Origin: Alkalihalobacterium sp048323755
Lineage (GTDB): Bacteria > Bacillota > Bacilli > Bacillales > Bacillaceae_F
Direction: 5' to 3'
NCBI RefSeq assembly: GCF_048323755.1
Contig: NZ_JBLWFS010000001.1
Coordinates: 124,001 to 188,000 of the forward strand
DNA length: 64,000 nucleotides
Shown here one piece after another: positions 52,488 to 61,361 of this stretch (positions within the stretch are counted from its first letter, which is position 1; every line of letters starts with the position of its first letter). A program made the translations under genes and the position numbers. The notes beneath the pieces were generated by a model, which did no database searches, was not told the origin of the DNA, and worked only from the letters and a program-made list of their open reading frames with translations.

Positions 52488-52870
52488 CTACTAGTTATAG
52501 TGAAAACATGAGGCGATATGTCCAATACACGTTTTACTTATTGGCGTTACTCGTCTTAGGTTGGGGTTTTACTCCGTATGAATCTTTCTTTCTAGGATTT
52601 ATAGTAGGAGCAGTTCTAAGTTTGCTCATCCTTTGGAGCTTGTACAGCCGAGTGAAACGTTTTGGACAAGCTGTAACAGAGGGTAGGAAAATGTATTCTT
52701 TAGGAATGCTGACAAGATTTGCATTAGCCATTATTGGAGTAATTATCGCAACTAGATATCCAGATGCGATCCAACTTTATGGGGTGGTAATAGGTTTAAT
52801 GTCAACCTATATTATCATATTTTTAGATTTTACTATTCAAAAAATACGTTCTAAGCAAGAAGAGAGGTGA
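52484..52870 (+). CDS. atpI: ATP synthase assembly protein AtpI
   Basis: 128 residues, four predicted membrane helices arranged as two hairpins (about 13-30, 34-50, 71-88, 94-113). AtpI helps assemble the c-ring. It overlaps atpZ and ends 6 bp before atpB, the standard position for the first genes of a Bacillus atp operon. Confidence 0.88.
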   Translation: MTTSYSENMRRYVQYTFYLLALLVLGWGFTPYESFFLGFIVGAVLSLLILWSLYSRVKRFGQAVTEGRKMYSLGMLTRFALAIIGVIIATRYPDAIQLYGVVIGLMSTYIIIFLDFTIQKIRSKQEER

Positions 52871-52876
52871 AAACAT

Positions 52877-53608
52877 TTGGATTACAAAAGTTATCCTGTC
52901 GTAGAGAATATTTTTGGTATTTCAGGGCTTAACGCTAACCTGGCTAACATTTTAATGATTACTGTATGTTCAGCTATCGTTCTTCTTATTGGAGTTCTTA
53001 GTGCAAGAGCAATTCAAATGAAACCTACAGGTATGCAAAATGTCTTCGAATGGTTAATCGATTTCGTAAAAGGAATTATTAATAATACGATGGATTGGAA
53101 GACTGGGGAACGCTTTTTAGGTTTAGGTTTAACAATATTCCTTTACATCCTAATAGCCAACTTATCAAAGCTTCCGTTTGTTATTACCACAGAACCAGGT
53201 CACGTAGTTTGGTGGAAAGCACCAACAGATGATCCGCTAATCACATTAACGCTAGCGGCAATCATCATTGTTCTTACACACTTTTACGGAATTAAGATTA
53301 AAGGTTTTGGTGGTTATGGAAAAGATTACTTTAAACCTGTTCCGTTCTTATTCCCGTTAAAAGTAATTGAGGAGTTTGCAAACACACTAACACTTGGAAT
53401 GCGTCTATTCGGTAATATTTACGCTAAAGGAATTTTAATGGCGCTACTCGTTTCATTAGGTGTAAGTGGATTTTTCGGGTTCTTCGCAGCAGCGTTACCG
53501 ACAATCGCGTGGCAAGCATTCAGTCTTTTCATTGGGGCAATTCAAGCTTTCATCTTCTTAATGCTAACAATGGTATATATGGCACATAAAGTGGCAGACG
53601 ACCATTAA
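52877..53608 (+). CDS. atpB: ATP synthase Fo subunit a
   Basis: Proton-path subunit, 243 residues, five to six helices. Essential Arg176 in TLTLGMRLFGNIYAKG. Lys184 directly follows NIYA where neutralophiles such as B. subtilis have Gly; this matches the alkaliphile-specific Lys180 of B. pseudofirmus OF4. Gly220 sits in LFIGAIQAF. TTG start behind AGAGAGGTG. Confidence 0.96.
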   Translation: MDYKSYPVVENIFGISGLNANLANILMITVCSAIVLLIGVLSARAIQMKPTGMQNVFEWLIDFVKGIINNTMDWKTGERFLGLGLTIFLYILIANLSKLPFVITTEPGHVVWWKAPTDDPLITLTLAAIIIVLTHFYGIKIKGFGGYGKDYFKPVPFLFPLKVIEEFANTLTLGMRLFGNIYAKGILMALLVSLGVSGFFGFFAAALPTIAWQAFSLFIGAIQAFIFLMLTMVYMAHKVADDH

Positions 53609-53703
53609 TCAATTAATTCATTCATTTTGCTCTACAAATTTTATTGTTAAGAGCTTAAATTAATAAAAATTTTATTTTATACATTTTAAGGGAGGAATTA
53701 TTC

Positions 53704-53916
53704 ATGGGAAGTTTAGCAGCTGCAATCGCAGTAGGTTTAGCGGCACTTGGTGCGGCAATTGGTAACGCAATGATCGTAAAAAGTACAGTTGAGGGGATCG
53801 CTCGTCAACCAGAATTAAAAGGTACTTTACAAACAGTTATGTTCATCGGGGTTGCACTAGTAGAGGCATTACCGATCATCGCGGTCGTTATTGCATTCTT
53901 AGTAATGGGTAACTAA
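53704..53916 (+). CDS. atpE: ATP synthase Fo subunit c
   Basis: 70 residues, hairpin of two membrane helices joined by the ARQPE loop. Proton-binding Glu54 in GVALVEALP. Helix 1 residues 16-22 read GAAIGNA: Gly16, Ala18, Gly20, Ala22. This lies between GxGxGxG of neutralophiles and AxAxAxA of strong alkaliphiles. Residue 51 is Ala, not the alkaliphile Pro51. A U-rich stretch and AAGGGAGG lie before the ATG, as expected for a gene needing high translation. Confidence 0.97.
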   Translation: MGSLAAAIAVGLAALGAAIGNAMIVKSTVEGIARQPELKGTLQTVMFIGVALVEALPIIAVVIAFLVMGN

Positions 53917-53935
53917 TAGACCTTTGAAGTTTATA

Positions 53936-53975
53936 AATGGCGGAGTCCGTTCTATGTAATAGAAGCTTCGCCATT
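53936..53975 (+). other. Intercistronic hairpin between atpE and atpF
   Basis: AATGGCG (53936-53942) pairs with CGCCATT (53969-53975). No U-run follows. It may protect the 3' end of an atpE-containing transcript and raise c-subunit output. Confidence 0.5.
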
Positions 53976-54008
53976 CCTTTTGTATAACCATTGAAAGGAG
54001 TGAATTGT

Positions 54009-54515
54009 ATGTTTGGTAGTATTAACTGGTTCGACGCAATCTATCAGTTAATCATGTTCTTCATCCTCATGGCGTTACTTCGTAAGTGGGCTTGGGGACC
54101 GATTATGAACATGATGAAACAACGTGAAGAACATATTGCAAATGAAATCGACACAGCTGAAAAGAACCGTAAAGATGCTGTGAAATATTTAGAAGAGCAA
54201 CGCGAGGCAATCAAGCAAGCTCGTCAAGAAGCACAAGAAATCGTTGAAAATGCGAAAAAACTTAGTGCGAAGCAAGGTGAAGAAATCGTTGCTACAGCAA
54301 AAGCTGAAGCAGAACGTATGAAAGATAGTGCTCTAGCTGAAATCCAACGTGAAAAAGAACAAGCTGTTTCTGCTTTACGTGAACAAGTTACATCATTATC
54401 AGTTTTAATTGCTACTAAAGTAATCGAAAAAGAATTAGATGAGAAACAACAAGATCAGTTGATTCAAGAATATCTAAAAGAGGTAGGCGAAGAGCTATGG
54501 GCAACAAAGCGGTAG
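54009..54515 (+). CDS. atpF: ATP synthase Fo subunit b
   Basis: Peripheral stalk. 168 residues: one N-terminal membrane helix (about 5-25, FDAIYQLIMFFILMALLRKW), then a long charged coiled coil to the C-terminus. ATG 54009 lies behind GAAAGGAGTG; the upstream TTG 53991 overlaps that site. Overlaps atpH by 19 bp. Confidence 0.96.
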   Translation: MFGSINWFDAIYQLIMFFILMALLRKWAWGPIMNMMKQREEHIANEIDTAEKNRKDAVKYLEEQREAIKQARQEAQEIVENAKKLSAKQGEEIVATAKAEAERMKDSALAEIQREKEQAVSALREQVTSLSVLIATKVIEKELDEKQQDQLIQEYLKEVGEELWATKR

Positions 54516-55045
54516 CTAATCGTTATGCTGTTGCTCTTTTTCAATTGGCACAGGAAAAGGATATTCTGAAGCAAATTGGTGATGAGCTCCAGCTTGTAAA
54601 AGCGGTTTTCGAACAAACAGAGCGTTTAAGTAATGTACTTGAACATCCAAAAGTTCTAGAAGAGCAAAAAGTAAAGTTGATTAAGGACAGTTTTGTAGAT
54701 GCAGTAAGTGCTTACGTTCTTAATACACTTTTAATTATGGTGAAACAAAAAAAAGGAAACTTAGTTATTCCATTCATTAATAAATACCAAGAGCTTGCTT
54801 ACGAAGCACAAGGTGTGGCAGTAGCAAAGGTATATACAATTAAGCCGTTGTCTGAAGATGACAAACAGCAAGTTTCTACAACTTTCGCTAAGAAGGTTGG
54901 AGTAGAAACACTTCACATTGAAAACATTATTGATCCTGAACTTATTGGTGGAATGAAAATTCGTATTGGTGATCGTATTTATGACGGTAGCATCAAGCGC
55001 CAGTTAGATCGATTACAGCGCACATTAGTCGCTGGAAACCGTTAG
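54497..55045 (+). CDS. atpH: ATP synthase F1 subunit delta
   Basis: Links the b stalk to alpha3beta3. 182 residues. N-terminal helical bundle (RYAVALFQLAQEKD) and the C-terminal signature IDPELIGGMKIRIGDRIYDGSIKRQL. Starts inside atpF, implying translational coupling. Confidence 0.96.
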   Translation: MGNKAVANRYAVALFQLAQEKDILKQIGDELQLVKAVFEQTERLSNVLEHPKVLEEQKVKLIKDSFVDAVSAYVLNTLLIMVKQKKGNLVIPFINKYQELAYEAQGVAVAKVYTIKPLSEDDKQQVSTTFAKKVGVETLHIENIIDPELIGGMKIRIGDRIYDGSIKRQLDRLQRTLVAGNR

Positions 55046-55066
55046 AAGAAGATAGGGGTGAACGAT

Positions 55067-56578
55067 ATGAGCATCAAAGCTGAAGAAATTAGCTCTCTTA
55101 TAAAGCAGCAAATTGAAAACTTCCAATCTGATATCGAAGTATCTGATGTAGGTACAGTAATTCGTGTCGGTGACGGTATCGCCCTTGCTCATGGATTAGA
55201 AAACGTTATGGCCGGTGAGTTACTTGAGTTTTCAAATGGTGTAATGGGTATGGCCCAAAACCTTGAAGAAAACAGTGTAGGTATCGTTATCTTAGGTCCA
55301 TTTACGGATATCCGTGAAGGCGATGAAGTTAAACGTACAGGTCGTATCATGGAGGTACCTGTAGGTGAGGCGTTACTAGGTCGTGTAGTAAACCCGCTAG
55401 GTCAACCTCTTGATGGTCAAGGACCAATTGAAACAAACAAAACTCGTCCGATTGAAAGTCCAGCACCTGGTGTAATGGATCGTAAATCAGTACACGAGCC
55501 ATTACAAACAGGTATCAAGTCAATTGATGCTCTTGTACCAATTGGCCGTGGACAACGTGAGTTAATTATCGGTGACCGTCAAACAGGTAAAACATCTGTT
55601 GCGATCGATACAATCTTAAACCAAGCTGACCAAAACATGATTTGTATCTACGTTGCAATTGGTCAAAAAGAATCAACAGTTGCAGGTGTTGTAGAAACAC
55701 TTCGTCAAAAAGGTGCTTTAGACTACACAATCGTAGTTACAGCAAGTGCTTCTGAACCAGCTCCATTATTATTCTTAGCTCCTTATGCTGGGGTAACAAT
55801 GGGTGAAGAGTTCATGTACAATGGTAAGCACGTACTAGTTGTGTATGATGACTTAACAAAACAAGCATCAGCATACCGTGAGCTTTCATTATTACTTCGT
55901 CGTCCTCCAGGTCGTGAAGCATTCCCAGGGGATGTATTCTACCTTCACTCACGTTTATTAGAGCGTGCAGCGAAGTTAAGTGATGCTAAAGGTGGCGGTT
56001 CAATTACTGCTCTTCCTTTCATCGAAACTCAAGCAGGGGATGTATCAGCATACATTCCAACAAACGTAATCTCTATTACAGATGGACAGATCTTCTTACA
56101 ATCTGACTTATTCCACTCAGGGGTACGCCCAGCGATTAACGCAGGTCTTTCCGTATCTCGTGTAGGGGGATCAGCACAGATTAAAGCAATGAAACAAGTA
56201 TCAGGTACATTACGTCTTGATTTAGCGTCTTACCGTGAGCTTGAAGCATTCGCTCAGTTCGGATCTGACTTAGATAAAGCAACTCAAGCGAAGTTAAACC
56301 GTGGTCAACGTACAGTTGAAGTATTAAAACAAGGTCTTCACGAGCCGTTAGCGGTTGAGAAGCAAGTAGCAATTCTTTATGCATTAACTAAAGGATTCCT
56401 TGATGATATTCCAGTTGAAGACATTCGTCGTTTCGAAGCTGAAATGTTTACTTTCTTAGACCATAACAAGAAAGATCTTTTAGATACGATTCGTACAACT
56501 GGTAAACTTCCAGAAGAAAGTGCATTTAACGCTGCGATTGAAGAGTTCAAAAAAGGGTTCAATACAAGCAGCAAGTAA
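55067..56578 (+). CDS. atpA: ATP synthase F1 subunit alpha
   Basis: 503 residues. Non-catalytic nucleotide-binding subunit: P-loop GDRQTGKT near 169, the SVSRVGGSAQ signature near 363, and a C-terminal helical domain. AGGGGTGA before ATG 55067; the upstream in-frame GTG 55058 is part of that site. Confidence 0.97.
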   Translation: MSIKAEEISSLIKQQIENFQSDIEVSDVGTVIRVGDGIALAHGLENVMAGELLEFSNGVMGMAQNLEENSVGIVILGPFTDIREGDEVKRTGRIMEVPVGEALLGRVVNPLGQPLDGQGPIETNKTRPIESPAPGVMDRKSVHEPLQTGIKSIDALVPIGRGQRELIIGDRQTGKTSVAIDTILNQADQNMICIYVAIGQKESTVAGVVETLRQKGALDYTIVVTASASEPAPLLFLAPYAGVTMGEEFMYNGKHVLVVYDDLTKQASAYRELSLLLRRPPGREAFPGDVFYLHSRLLERAAKLSDAKGGGSITALPFIETQAGDVSAYIPTNVISITDGQIFLQSDLFHSGVRPAINAGLSVSRVGGSAQIKAMKQVSGTLRLDLASYRELEAFAQFGSDLDKATQAKLNRGQRTVEVLKQGLHEPLAVEKQVAILYALTKGFLDDIPVEDIRRFEAEMFTFLDHNKKDLLDTIRTTGKLPEESAFNAAIEEFKKGFNTSSK

Positions 56579-56637
56579 TCGTTGAATACGTGAACAACTT
56601 CTAGGAAAACCAGTTAGCGAAAAGGTGGTGAAATTAA

Positions 56638-57495
56638 GTGGCTTCACTTCGAGATATAAAAACGCGGATCAACTCGACAAAGAAAACGAGACAGATCACA
56701 AAAGCGATGGAAATGGTATCGGCTGCAAAGCTGAATCGTTCTCAAGAAAAGGCAAGGTCTTTCCTTCCTTATACTGAAAAAATTCGCGATGTTGTAGCGA
56801 GTATTGCTTCAGGGAGCACGGATGTTGATCATCCAATGCTTCAAGAGCGTCCTGTTAAGAAGACTGGTTATATCGTTATTACGTCTGACCGTGGTTTAGC
56901 AGGTGCATATAACTCTAGTATTATTCGTGGTGTTTTAAATACAATCCAAGAGCGTCATAGTTCTCCAGATGAGTATGGAATTATTGCAATTGGAAAAATT
57001 GGTCGTGACCTACTAAAGCGCCGTAACCTTCCGATTATTCAGGAGGTGACTGGTCTAGGTGACCAACCAACTTTCAATGACATTAAAAACCTAGCTCGTA
57101 CAACGGTAGAAATGTTCTCGGATGAAATCTTTGATGAGCTGTATATTTGGTATAACCATTTCGTCAGCCCTATCACACAAGAAGTAACCGAACAAAAAGT
57201 TCTGCCACTAACGGACATCTCTACAGGTAATGCGAAAGCATCTTATGAGTATGAGCCTTCAGAAGAAGCCATTTTAGAGCATCTTCTTCCACAATATGCA
57301 GAAAGCTTAATCTACGGTGCACTTCTCGATGCGAAAGCAAGTGAGTTCGGTGCTCGTATGACAGCGATGAGTGCAGCGACAGATAATGCTTCAGCATTAA
57401 TTGACAGCTTAACTCTAGTGTATAACCGTGCACGTCAGGCTGCCATTACTCAAGAAATTACAGAGATCGTCGGCGGTGCAGCAGCACTCGAATAA
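56638..57495 (+). CDS. atpG: ATP synthase F1 subunit gamma
   Basis: Rotor shaft, 285 residues. N-terminal helix RDIKTRINSTKKTRQITKAM, VITSDRGLAGAYNSS, and the C-terminal helix NRARQAAITQEITEIVGGAAAL, which turns inside alpha3beta3. GTG start behind AAAGGTGGTG. Confidence 0.97.
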   Translation: MASLRDIKTRINSTKKTRQITKAMEMVSAAKLNRSQEKARSFLPYTEKIRDVVASIASGSTDVDHPMLQERPVKKTGYIVITSDRGLAGAYNSSIIRGVLNTIQERHSSPDEYGIIAIGKIGRDLLKRRNLPIIQEVTGLGDQPTFNDIKNLARTTVEMFSDEIFDELYIWYNHFVSPITQEVTEQKVLPLTDISTGNAKASYEYEPSEEAILEHLLPQYAESLIYGALLDAKASEFGARMTAMSAATDNASALIDSLTLVYNRARQAAITQEITEIVGGAAALE

Positions 57496-57565
57496 AGAAT
57501 ATATTTAGTTTTCTATCAGGTCTATAAGAAGATGGATAGAAATGTAACGCTGGGTTGTTAACGTC

Positions 57566-57612
57566 ATTAAGTTCTCACAAATGCATGCTTCATGTGGGCG
57601 TGAGAACTTAAT
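57566..57612 (+). other. Intercistronic hairpin between atpG and atpD
   Basis: ATTAAGTTCTCAC (57566-57578) is exactly inverted at 57600-57612 around a 21-nt loop. No U-run. It sits in a 182-bp gap, long for this operon, and may be an RNA processing or stability element. Confidence 0.6.
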
Positions 57613-57677
57613 AGACGGTACCTTTCCTGAGCGTACAATCATGAGCGTTTCAAAAGCAAGTAATAGGAGGGAAACTG

Positions 57678-59090
57678 ATGAATAAAGGTCGCATTACTCA
57701 AGTTATGGGTCCAGTTGTTGACGTAAAGTTCCCAAGTGGTCAACTTCCTGAAATCTATAATGCACTTAAAGTTGAACAAGTAGGTTCAACGAAAAATGCG
57801 GTTGATGTAAAAGTAACACTTGAAGTTGCTTTACATCTTGGTGACGATACAGTTCGTACAGTTGCGATGGGATCTACGGACGGTCTCGTACGTGGCGTAG
57901 ATGTACTTGACACTGGTGCTCCAATTTCAGTACCAGTTGGGGAAGCTACACTAGGACGTGTATTTAACGTATTAGGAGAAGCAATTGACCTTGATGAGGC
58001 ACTTGCTGAAGATGTACAAAAATCACCAATTCACCGTGAGGCACCTAAGTTTGAAGAACTTTCTACACAAACAGAAATTCTTGAAACGGGTATTAAAGTA
58101 GTAGACTTACTAGCTCCTTACATCAAGGGTGGTAAGATCGGACTATTTGGTGGTGCCGGTGTAGGTAAAACGGTATTAATCCAAGAATTAATTAATAACA
58201 TCGCTCAAGAGCACGGTGGTATCTCGGTATTCGCTGGTGTTGGTGAGCGTACACGTGAAGGAAATGACCTTTACCACGAAATGACGGATTCTGGTGTTAT
58301 CAAGAAAACGGCAATGGTATTCGGTCAGATGAATGAGCCACCAGGAGCACGTATGCGTGTTGCTCTTACTGGATTAACAATGGCAGAACACTTCCGTGAT
58401 CAGCAAGGTGCAGACGTACTTCTTTTCGTTGATAACATCTTCCGCTTTACACAAGCCGGTTCAGAGGTATCAGCACTATTAGGACGTATGCCTTCAGCGG
58501 TAGGTTACCAGCCTACGCTAGCAACAGAAATGGGTAAACTACAAGAGCGTATCACATCAACAAAAGTTGGTTCAGTAACATCGATCCAAGCGATTTACGT
58601 ACCAGCCGATGACTATACGGATCCAGCTCCAGCAACAACTTTCGCTCACTTAGATGCAACAACGAACCTTGAGCGTAAGCTTTCTGAGATGGGTATTTAC
58701 CCTGCGGTAGATCCACTTGCATCAACTTCACGTGCATTATCTCCTGAAATCGTTGGAGAAGAGCACTATGCAATTGCACGTCAAGTACAGCAAACTCTTC
58801 AAAAATATAAAGAGTTACAAGATATTATCGCAATCCTTGGTATGGACGAGCTTTCTGAAGAAGATAAGCTTATTGTACACCGTGCACGTCGTATCCAATT
58901 CTTCTTATCTCAAAACTTCCACGTAGCTGAGCAGTTTACTGGTCAAAAAGGTTCTTATGTACCAGTAAAAGAAACAGTACAAGGATTTAAAGAGATCTTA
59001 GAAGGTAAATACGATGATCTTCCAGAGGATGCATTCCGTCTAGTTGGACGTATTGAAGAAGTGGTTGAAAAAGCAAAGCAATTTGCATAA
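57678..59090 (+). CDS. atpD: ATP synthase F1 subunit beta
   Basis: Catalytic subunit, 470 residues. P-loop GGAGVGKT near 157, GERTREGND with the catalytic Glu, the ALLGRMPSAVGYQPTLA loop, and the DELSEEDK motif in the C-terminal domain that meets gamma. GTAATAGGAGGG before ATG. Confidence 0.98.
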   Translation: MNKGRITQVMGPVVDVKFPSGQLPEIYNALKVEQVGSTKNAVDVKVTLEVALHLGDDTVRTVAMGSTDGLVRGVDVLDTGAPISVPVGEATLGRVFNVLGEAIDLDEALAEDVQKSPIHREAPKFEELSTQTEILETGIKVVDLLAPYIKGGKIGLFGGAGVGKTVLIQELINNIAQEHGGISVFAGVGERTREGNDLYHEMTDSGVIKKTAMVFGQMNEPPGARMRVALTGLTMAEHFRDQQGADVLLFVDNIFRFTQAGSEVSALLGRMPSAVGYQPTLATEMGKLQERITSTKVGSVTSIQAIYVPADDYTDPAPATTFAHLDATTNLERKLSEMGIYPAVDPLASTSRALSPEIVGEEHYAIARQVQQTLQKYKELQDIIAILGMDELSEEDKLIVHRARRIQFFLSQNFHVAEQFTGQKGSYVPVKETVQGFKEILEGKYDDLPEDAFRLVGRIEEVVEKAKQFA

Positions 59091-59187
59091 TCATCAACTA
59101 AGTCGTAGCGGTGGGTGTGAAGCACTCACCACTACTTTTGAGAATAAAAATAGATCAAACCCGTATTGCTATTGAGGAGGGTTTTAC

Positions 59188-59589
59188 ATGCAGACAATGA
59201 CTGTCAGTGTCGTAACTCCTGATGGCACGGTTTATGAAGGCGAAGTAGAAATGGTTAGCGCTCGTGCACAAAGCGGAGAGCTAGGTATTCTTCCTCGACA
59301 CATTCCTTTAGTTGCTCCACTAGACATAGGAGCTGTTCGCCTTAAGAACGGTTCTGATGTTAAACTCGTTGCTGTATCTGGCGGCTTCATTGAAGTACGT
59401 CCTGACCAAGTAACGATCTTAGCGGAAGCTGCTGAACTGCCATCAGATATCGATGTTGCTCGTGCTCGTGCTGCAAAGGAACGTGCAGAGCGCCGCATTA
59501 ACGAAGCAAAACAAGATGAAATTGACTTTAAGCGTGCACAGCTGGCTCTACGCCGTGCTGTAAACCGTTTAGGAGTTACTGAAAAGTAA
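59188..59589 (+). CDS. atpC: ATP synthase F1 subunit epsilon
   Basis: 133 residues: N-terminal beta sandwich (VVTPDGTVYEGEVEMVSA, GELGILPRHIPLVAPL) and C-terminal two-helix regulatory domain ending LALRRAVNRLGV. Last atp gene, followed by a strong terminator. Confidence 0.96.
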   Translation: MQTMTVSVVTPDGTVYEGEVEMVSARAQSGELGILPRHIPLVAPLDIGAVRLKNGSDVKLVAVSGGFIEVRPDQVTILAEAAELPSDIDVARARAAKERAERRINEAKQDEIDFKRAQLALRRAVNRLGVTEK

Positions 59590-59594
59590 TAGAA

Positions 59595-59632
59595 AAAGCA
59601 CGAAGGCGAGTGAAGCCTTCGTGCTCTTTTCG
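59595..59632 (+). terminator. atp operon terminator
   Basis: AGCACGAAGGC and GCCTTCGTGCT around a 7-nt loop, then CTTTTCGTTT, with A-run upstream. Confidence 0.92.
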
Positions 59633-59730
59633 TTTGTGCTTGGCATTGCAGTGTTCTAGCATTAATCTTTGCTTTTCAATATTATATTTGAGCTGTGCTG
59701 ATATGTACTATGTATGTTCGTTCAGATTTT

Positions 59731-59842
59731 CGCAAATAAACTAGTGAAATCGGACAATATATTTAAAAAACGGACAATAAATCTCTCATATCCGCCAATA
59801 AATCAAGAAATCGGACAATAAAGTAGACGCTTCCGACAATAA
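59731..59842. repeat. Phased array of CGGACAATAA motifs
   Basis: Motif copies start at 59731 (degenerate, CGCAAATAAA), 59751, 59771, 59792, 59812 and 59833. Steps are 20, 20, 21, 20 and 21 bp. Consensus CGGACAATAA. The sequence between copies is not conserved. A short cluster of the same motif lies at 23063. The flanks, 59633-59730 and 59843-59953, show nothing else. Confidence 0.75.
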
Positions 59843-59953
59843 GTTAGATTACCAGCCTCAAACTTATCGTGTAGTAACTCAAAACTGCTACTCCGAAACA
59901 AAGTCACATGATTACGCTACTTGATCTATCCTAATTGCATTAAAAAAATCAAT

Positions 59954-60460
59954 TTAATTATTCTCACCGATATAAACAACGCCATCTTTCCAAACGAAGT
60001 TTCTACTTCTTACTATGACTTCATTCCAAGGTCGATCAGAATGTAAAAAGCGAGACATTTGTAAATATGAATTTGGGTATTTATCTAATAAGGAAAGAAG
60101 TACGCTTCTGCATTGGCTAAATTCCCGTGGAAAATTATCAAATGATAGACAGTCTAGTAATTTACATGACTCTAAAGCTTGGAAAAACGCTTCTTTTTCT
60201 TCAGCTGTTGCTATTTTCTTAAAGTAACCCCAGATGTGTTCAAGTGTTGTAATGACTGCCCCTTTTTTATAAGGAAGGCATAAAATCTCATTGATTTGAA
60301 AGTAAATCGCCTCCATTCTAGTAAAAGAGTCCAGTGAATGAAAAGACTTAGAAACTTCTTTATACTGATCATAACCTTTCGCCATGATCTCATATTTATT
60401 GATAGCCCAAATTCGCTCAGCAACGCGACGAGCTACTTTCAATTGCACTACGTTTTCCAT
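59954..60460 (-). CDS. DUF1722 (YbgA-type) domain protein
   Basis: 168 residues. WAINKYEIMAKGYDQYKEVSK followed by TLEHIWGYFKK and YPNSYLQMSRFLHSDRPW, split in that order, fits the DUF1722 pattern of HxKYxxMA, LQHxxGYFKK and YLxxQxYLxP. Function unknown. In enterobacteria the domain is fused to DUF523; here it stands alone. ATG 60460 is behind GGGGG; a longer start at 60487 is less likely. Confidence 0.65.
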   Translation of the reverse strand: MENVVQLKVARRVAERIWAINKYEIMAKGYDQYKEVSKSFHSLDSFTRMEAIYFQINEILCLPYKKGAVITTLEHIWGYFKKIATAEEKEAFFQALESCKLLDCLSFDNFPREFSQCRSVLLSLLDKYPNSYLQMSRFLHSDRPWNEVIVRSRNFVWKDGVVYIGENN

Positions 60461-60765
60461 ACGTACCCCCGATCTATAATCCCACATGGTTATTATCTAA
60501 ATATTCTGTAATGAAATTCACTCAAATCTAATAAATCCTAAGACACCAACGCCAGATTTGTAATAAAAAAAATACTTTAAAATAATTTTTTCTTAAATTA
60601 TTATATAAGTAAAATAAATGGTATTGTATATAAGAAGAAAACTATATCGTATAAACTGCAGAAGCATATATATTAAGGCTTTTACATAATGTGGTAGAGA
60701 ATTTCTGCTATTTTAATTTACCAATAAATCATTTCCTTATAAAGTTTTTTACAATTTTGTGACAG
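60461..60765. other. AT-rich gap between DUF1722 gene and nuo promoter
   Basis: About 300 bases of very low GC with no convincing ORF, hairpin terminator or repeat. Confidence 0.4.
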
Positions 60766-60794
60766 TCGACACCATATATAGGATTTGCTATAAT
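60766..60794 (+). promoter_or_regulatory. nuo operon promoter
   Basis: TCGACA (60766-60771), 17 bp, extended -10 TGCTATAAT with TATAAT at 60789-60794. Gives a leader of about 180 nt holding a hairpin GGATGTTTTACA with TGTAACATCC. Confidence 0.78.
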
Positions 60795-60983
60795 GGTTAC
60801 GATTACATAAGTGAAACTTCCAGCATTGGAAAAAGAACTGTTTTTGAAATTACTGTTGGATGTTTTACAATTTGACGTGTAACATCCGTTATCAACTAAA
60901 TAGATACATAAAATAGCATGGTCACGGGAGTTGCACTAGAAATATGACTTTGGAATAAGGCATGGAGGGTGAGGTGAGGGAAG

Positions 60984-61361
60984 ATGGATCCGCTTTATCA
61001 CTTGTATCAAAACAACTACTTAGTTGTAGCCGTCTTTATTTTACTAGGAATAATATTACCTTTGGTTGCGCTTACAGCAGGACGTTTTCTAAGACCACAT
61101 AATCCAACCAAAGAAAAGCAAACAACGTATGAAAGTGGTATCGAACCAACCGGAAGCAGTTGGGTTCAATTTAATGTTCGTTACTATATGTTTGCATTAT
61201 TATTCGTATTGTTTGATGTAGAAACGGTGTTTCTATATCCTTGGGCAGTTGCTTACGATTATTTAGGAATATTTGCTTTAATTGAAATGGTTATCTTTAT
61301 GTTTATGTTATTAATCGGATTAATTTATGCGTGGAAGAAGAAGGTGTTAACATGGATCTAA
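60984..61361 (+). CDS. nuoA: NADH-quinone oxidoreductase subunit A
   Basis: 125 residues, three membrane helices, family block TYESGIEPTGSSWVQFNVRYY (residues about 49-69) and FDVETVFLYPWA. Part of the complex I membrane arm. Start ATG behind GGTGAGGTGAGGGAAG. First gene of nuoABCD; overlaps nuoB by 10 bp. Confidence 0.96.
   Translation: MDPLYHLYQNNYLVVAVFILLGIILPLVALTAGRFLRPHNPTKEKQTTYESGIEPTGSSWVQFNVRYYMFALLFVLFDVETVFLYPWAVAYDYLGIFALIEMVIFMFMLLIGLIYAWKKKVLTWI

Noticed and set aside
59731..59842. CRISPR-like array
   Set aside because: Motif is only 10 bp with 10-11 bp gaps, the copies vary, and no cas genes are nearby.
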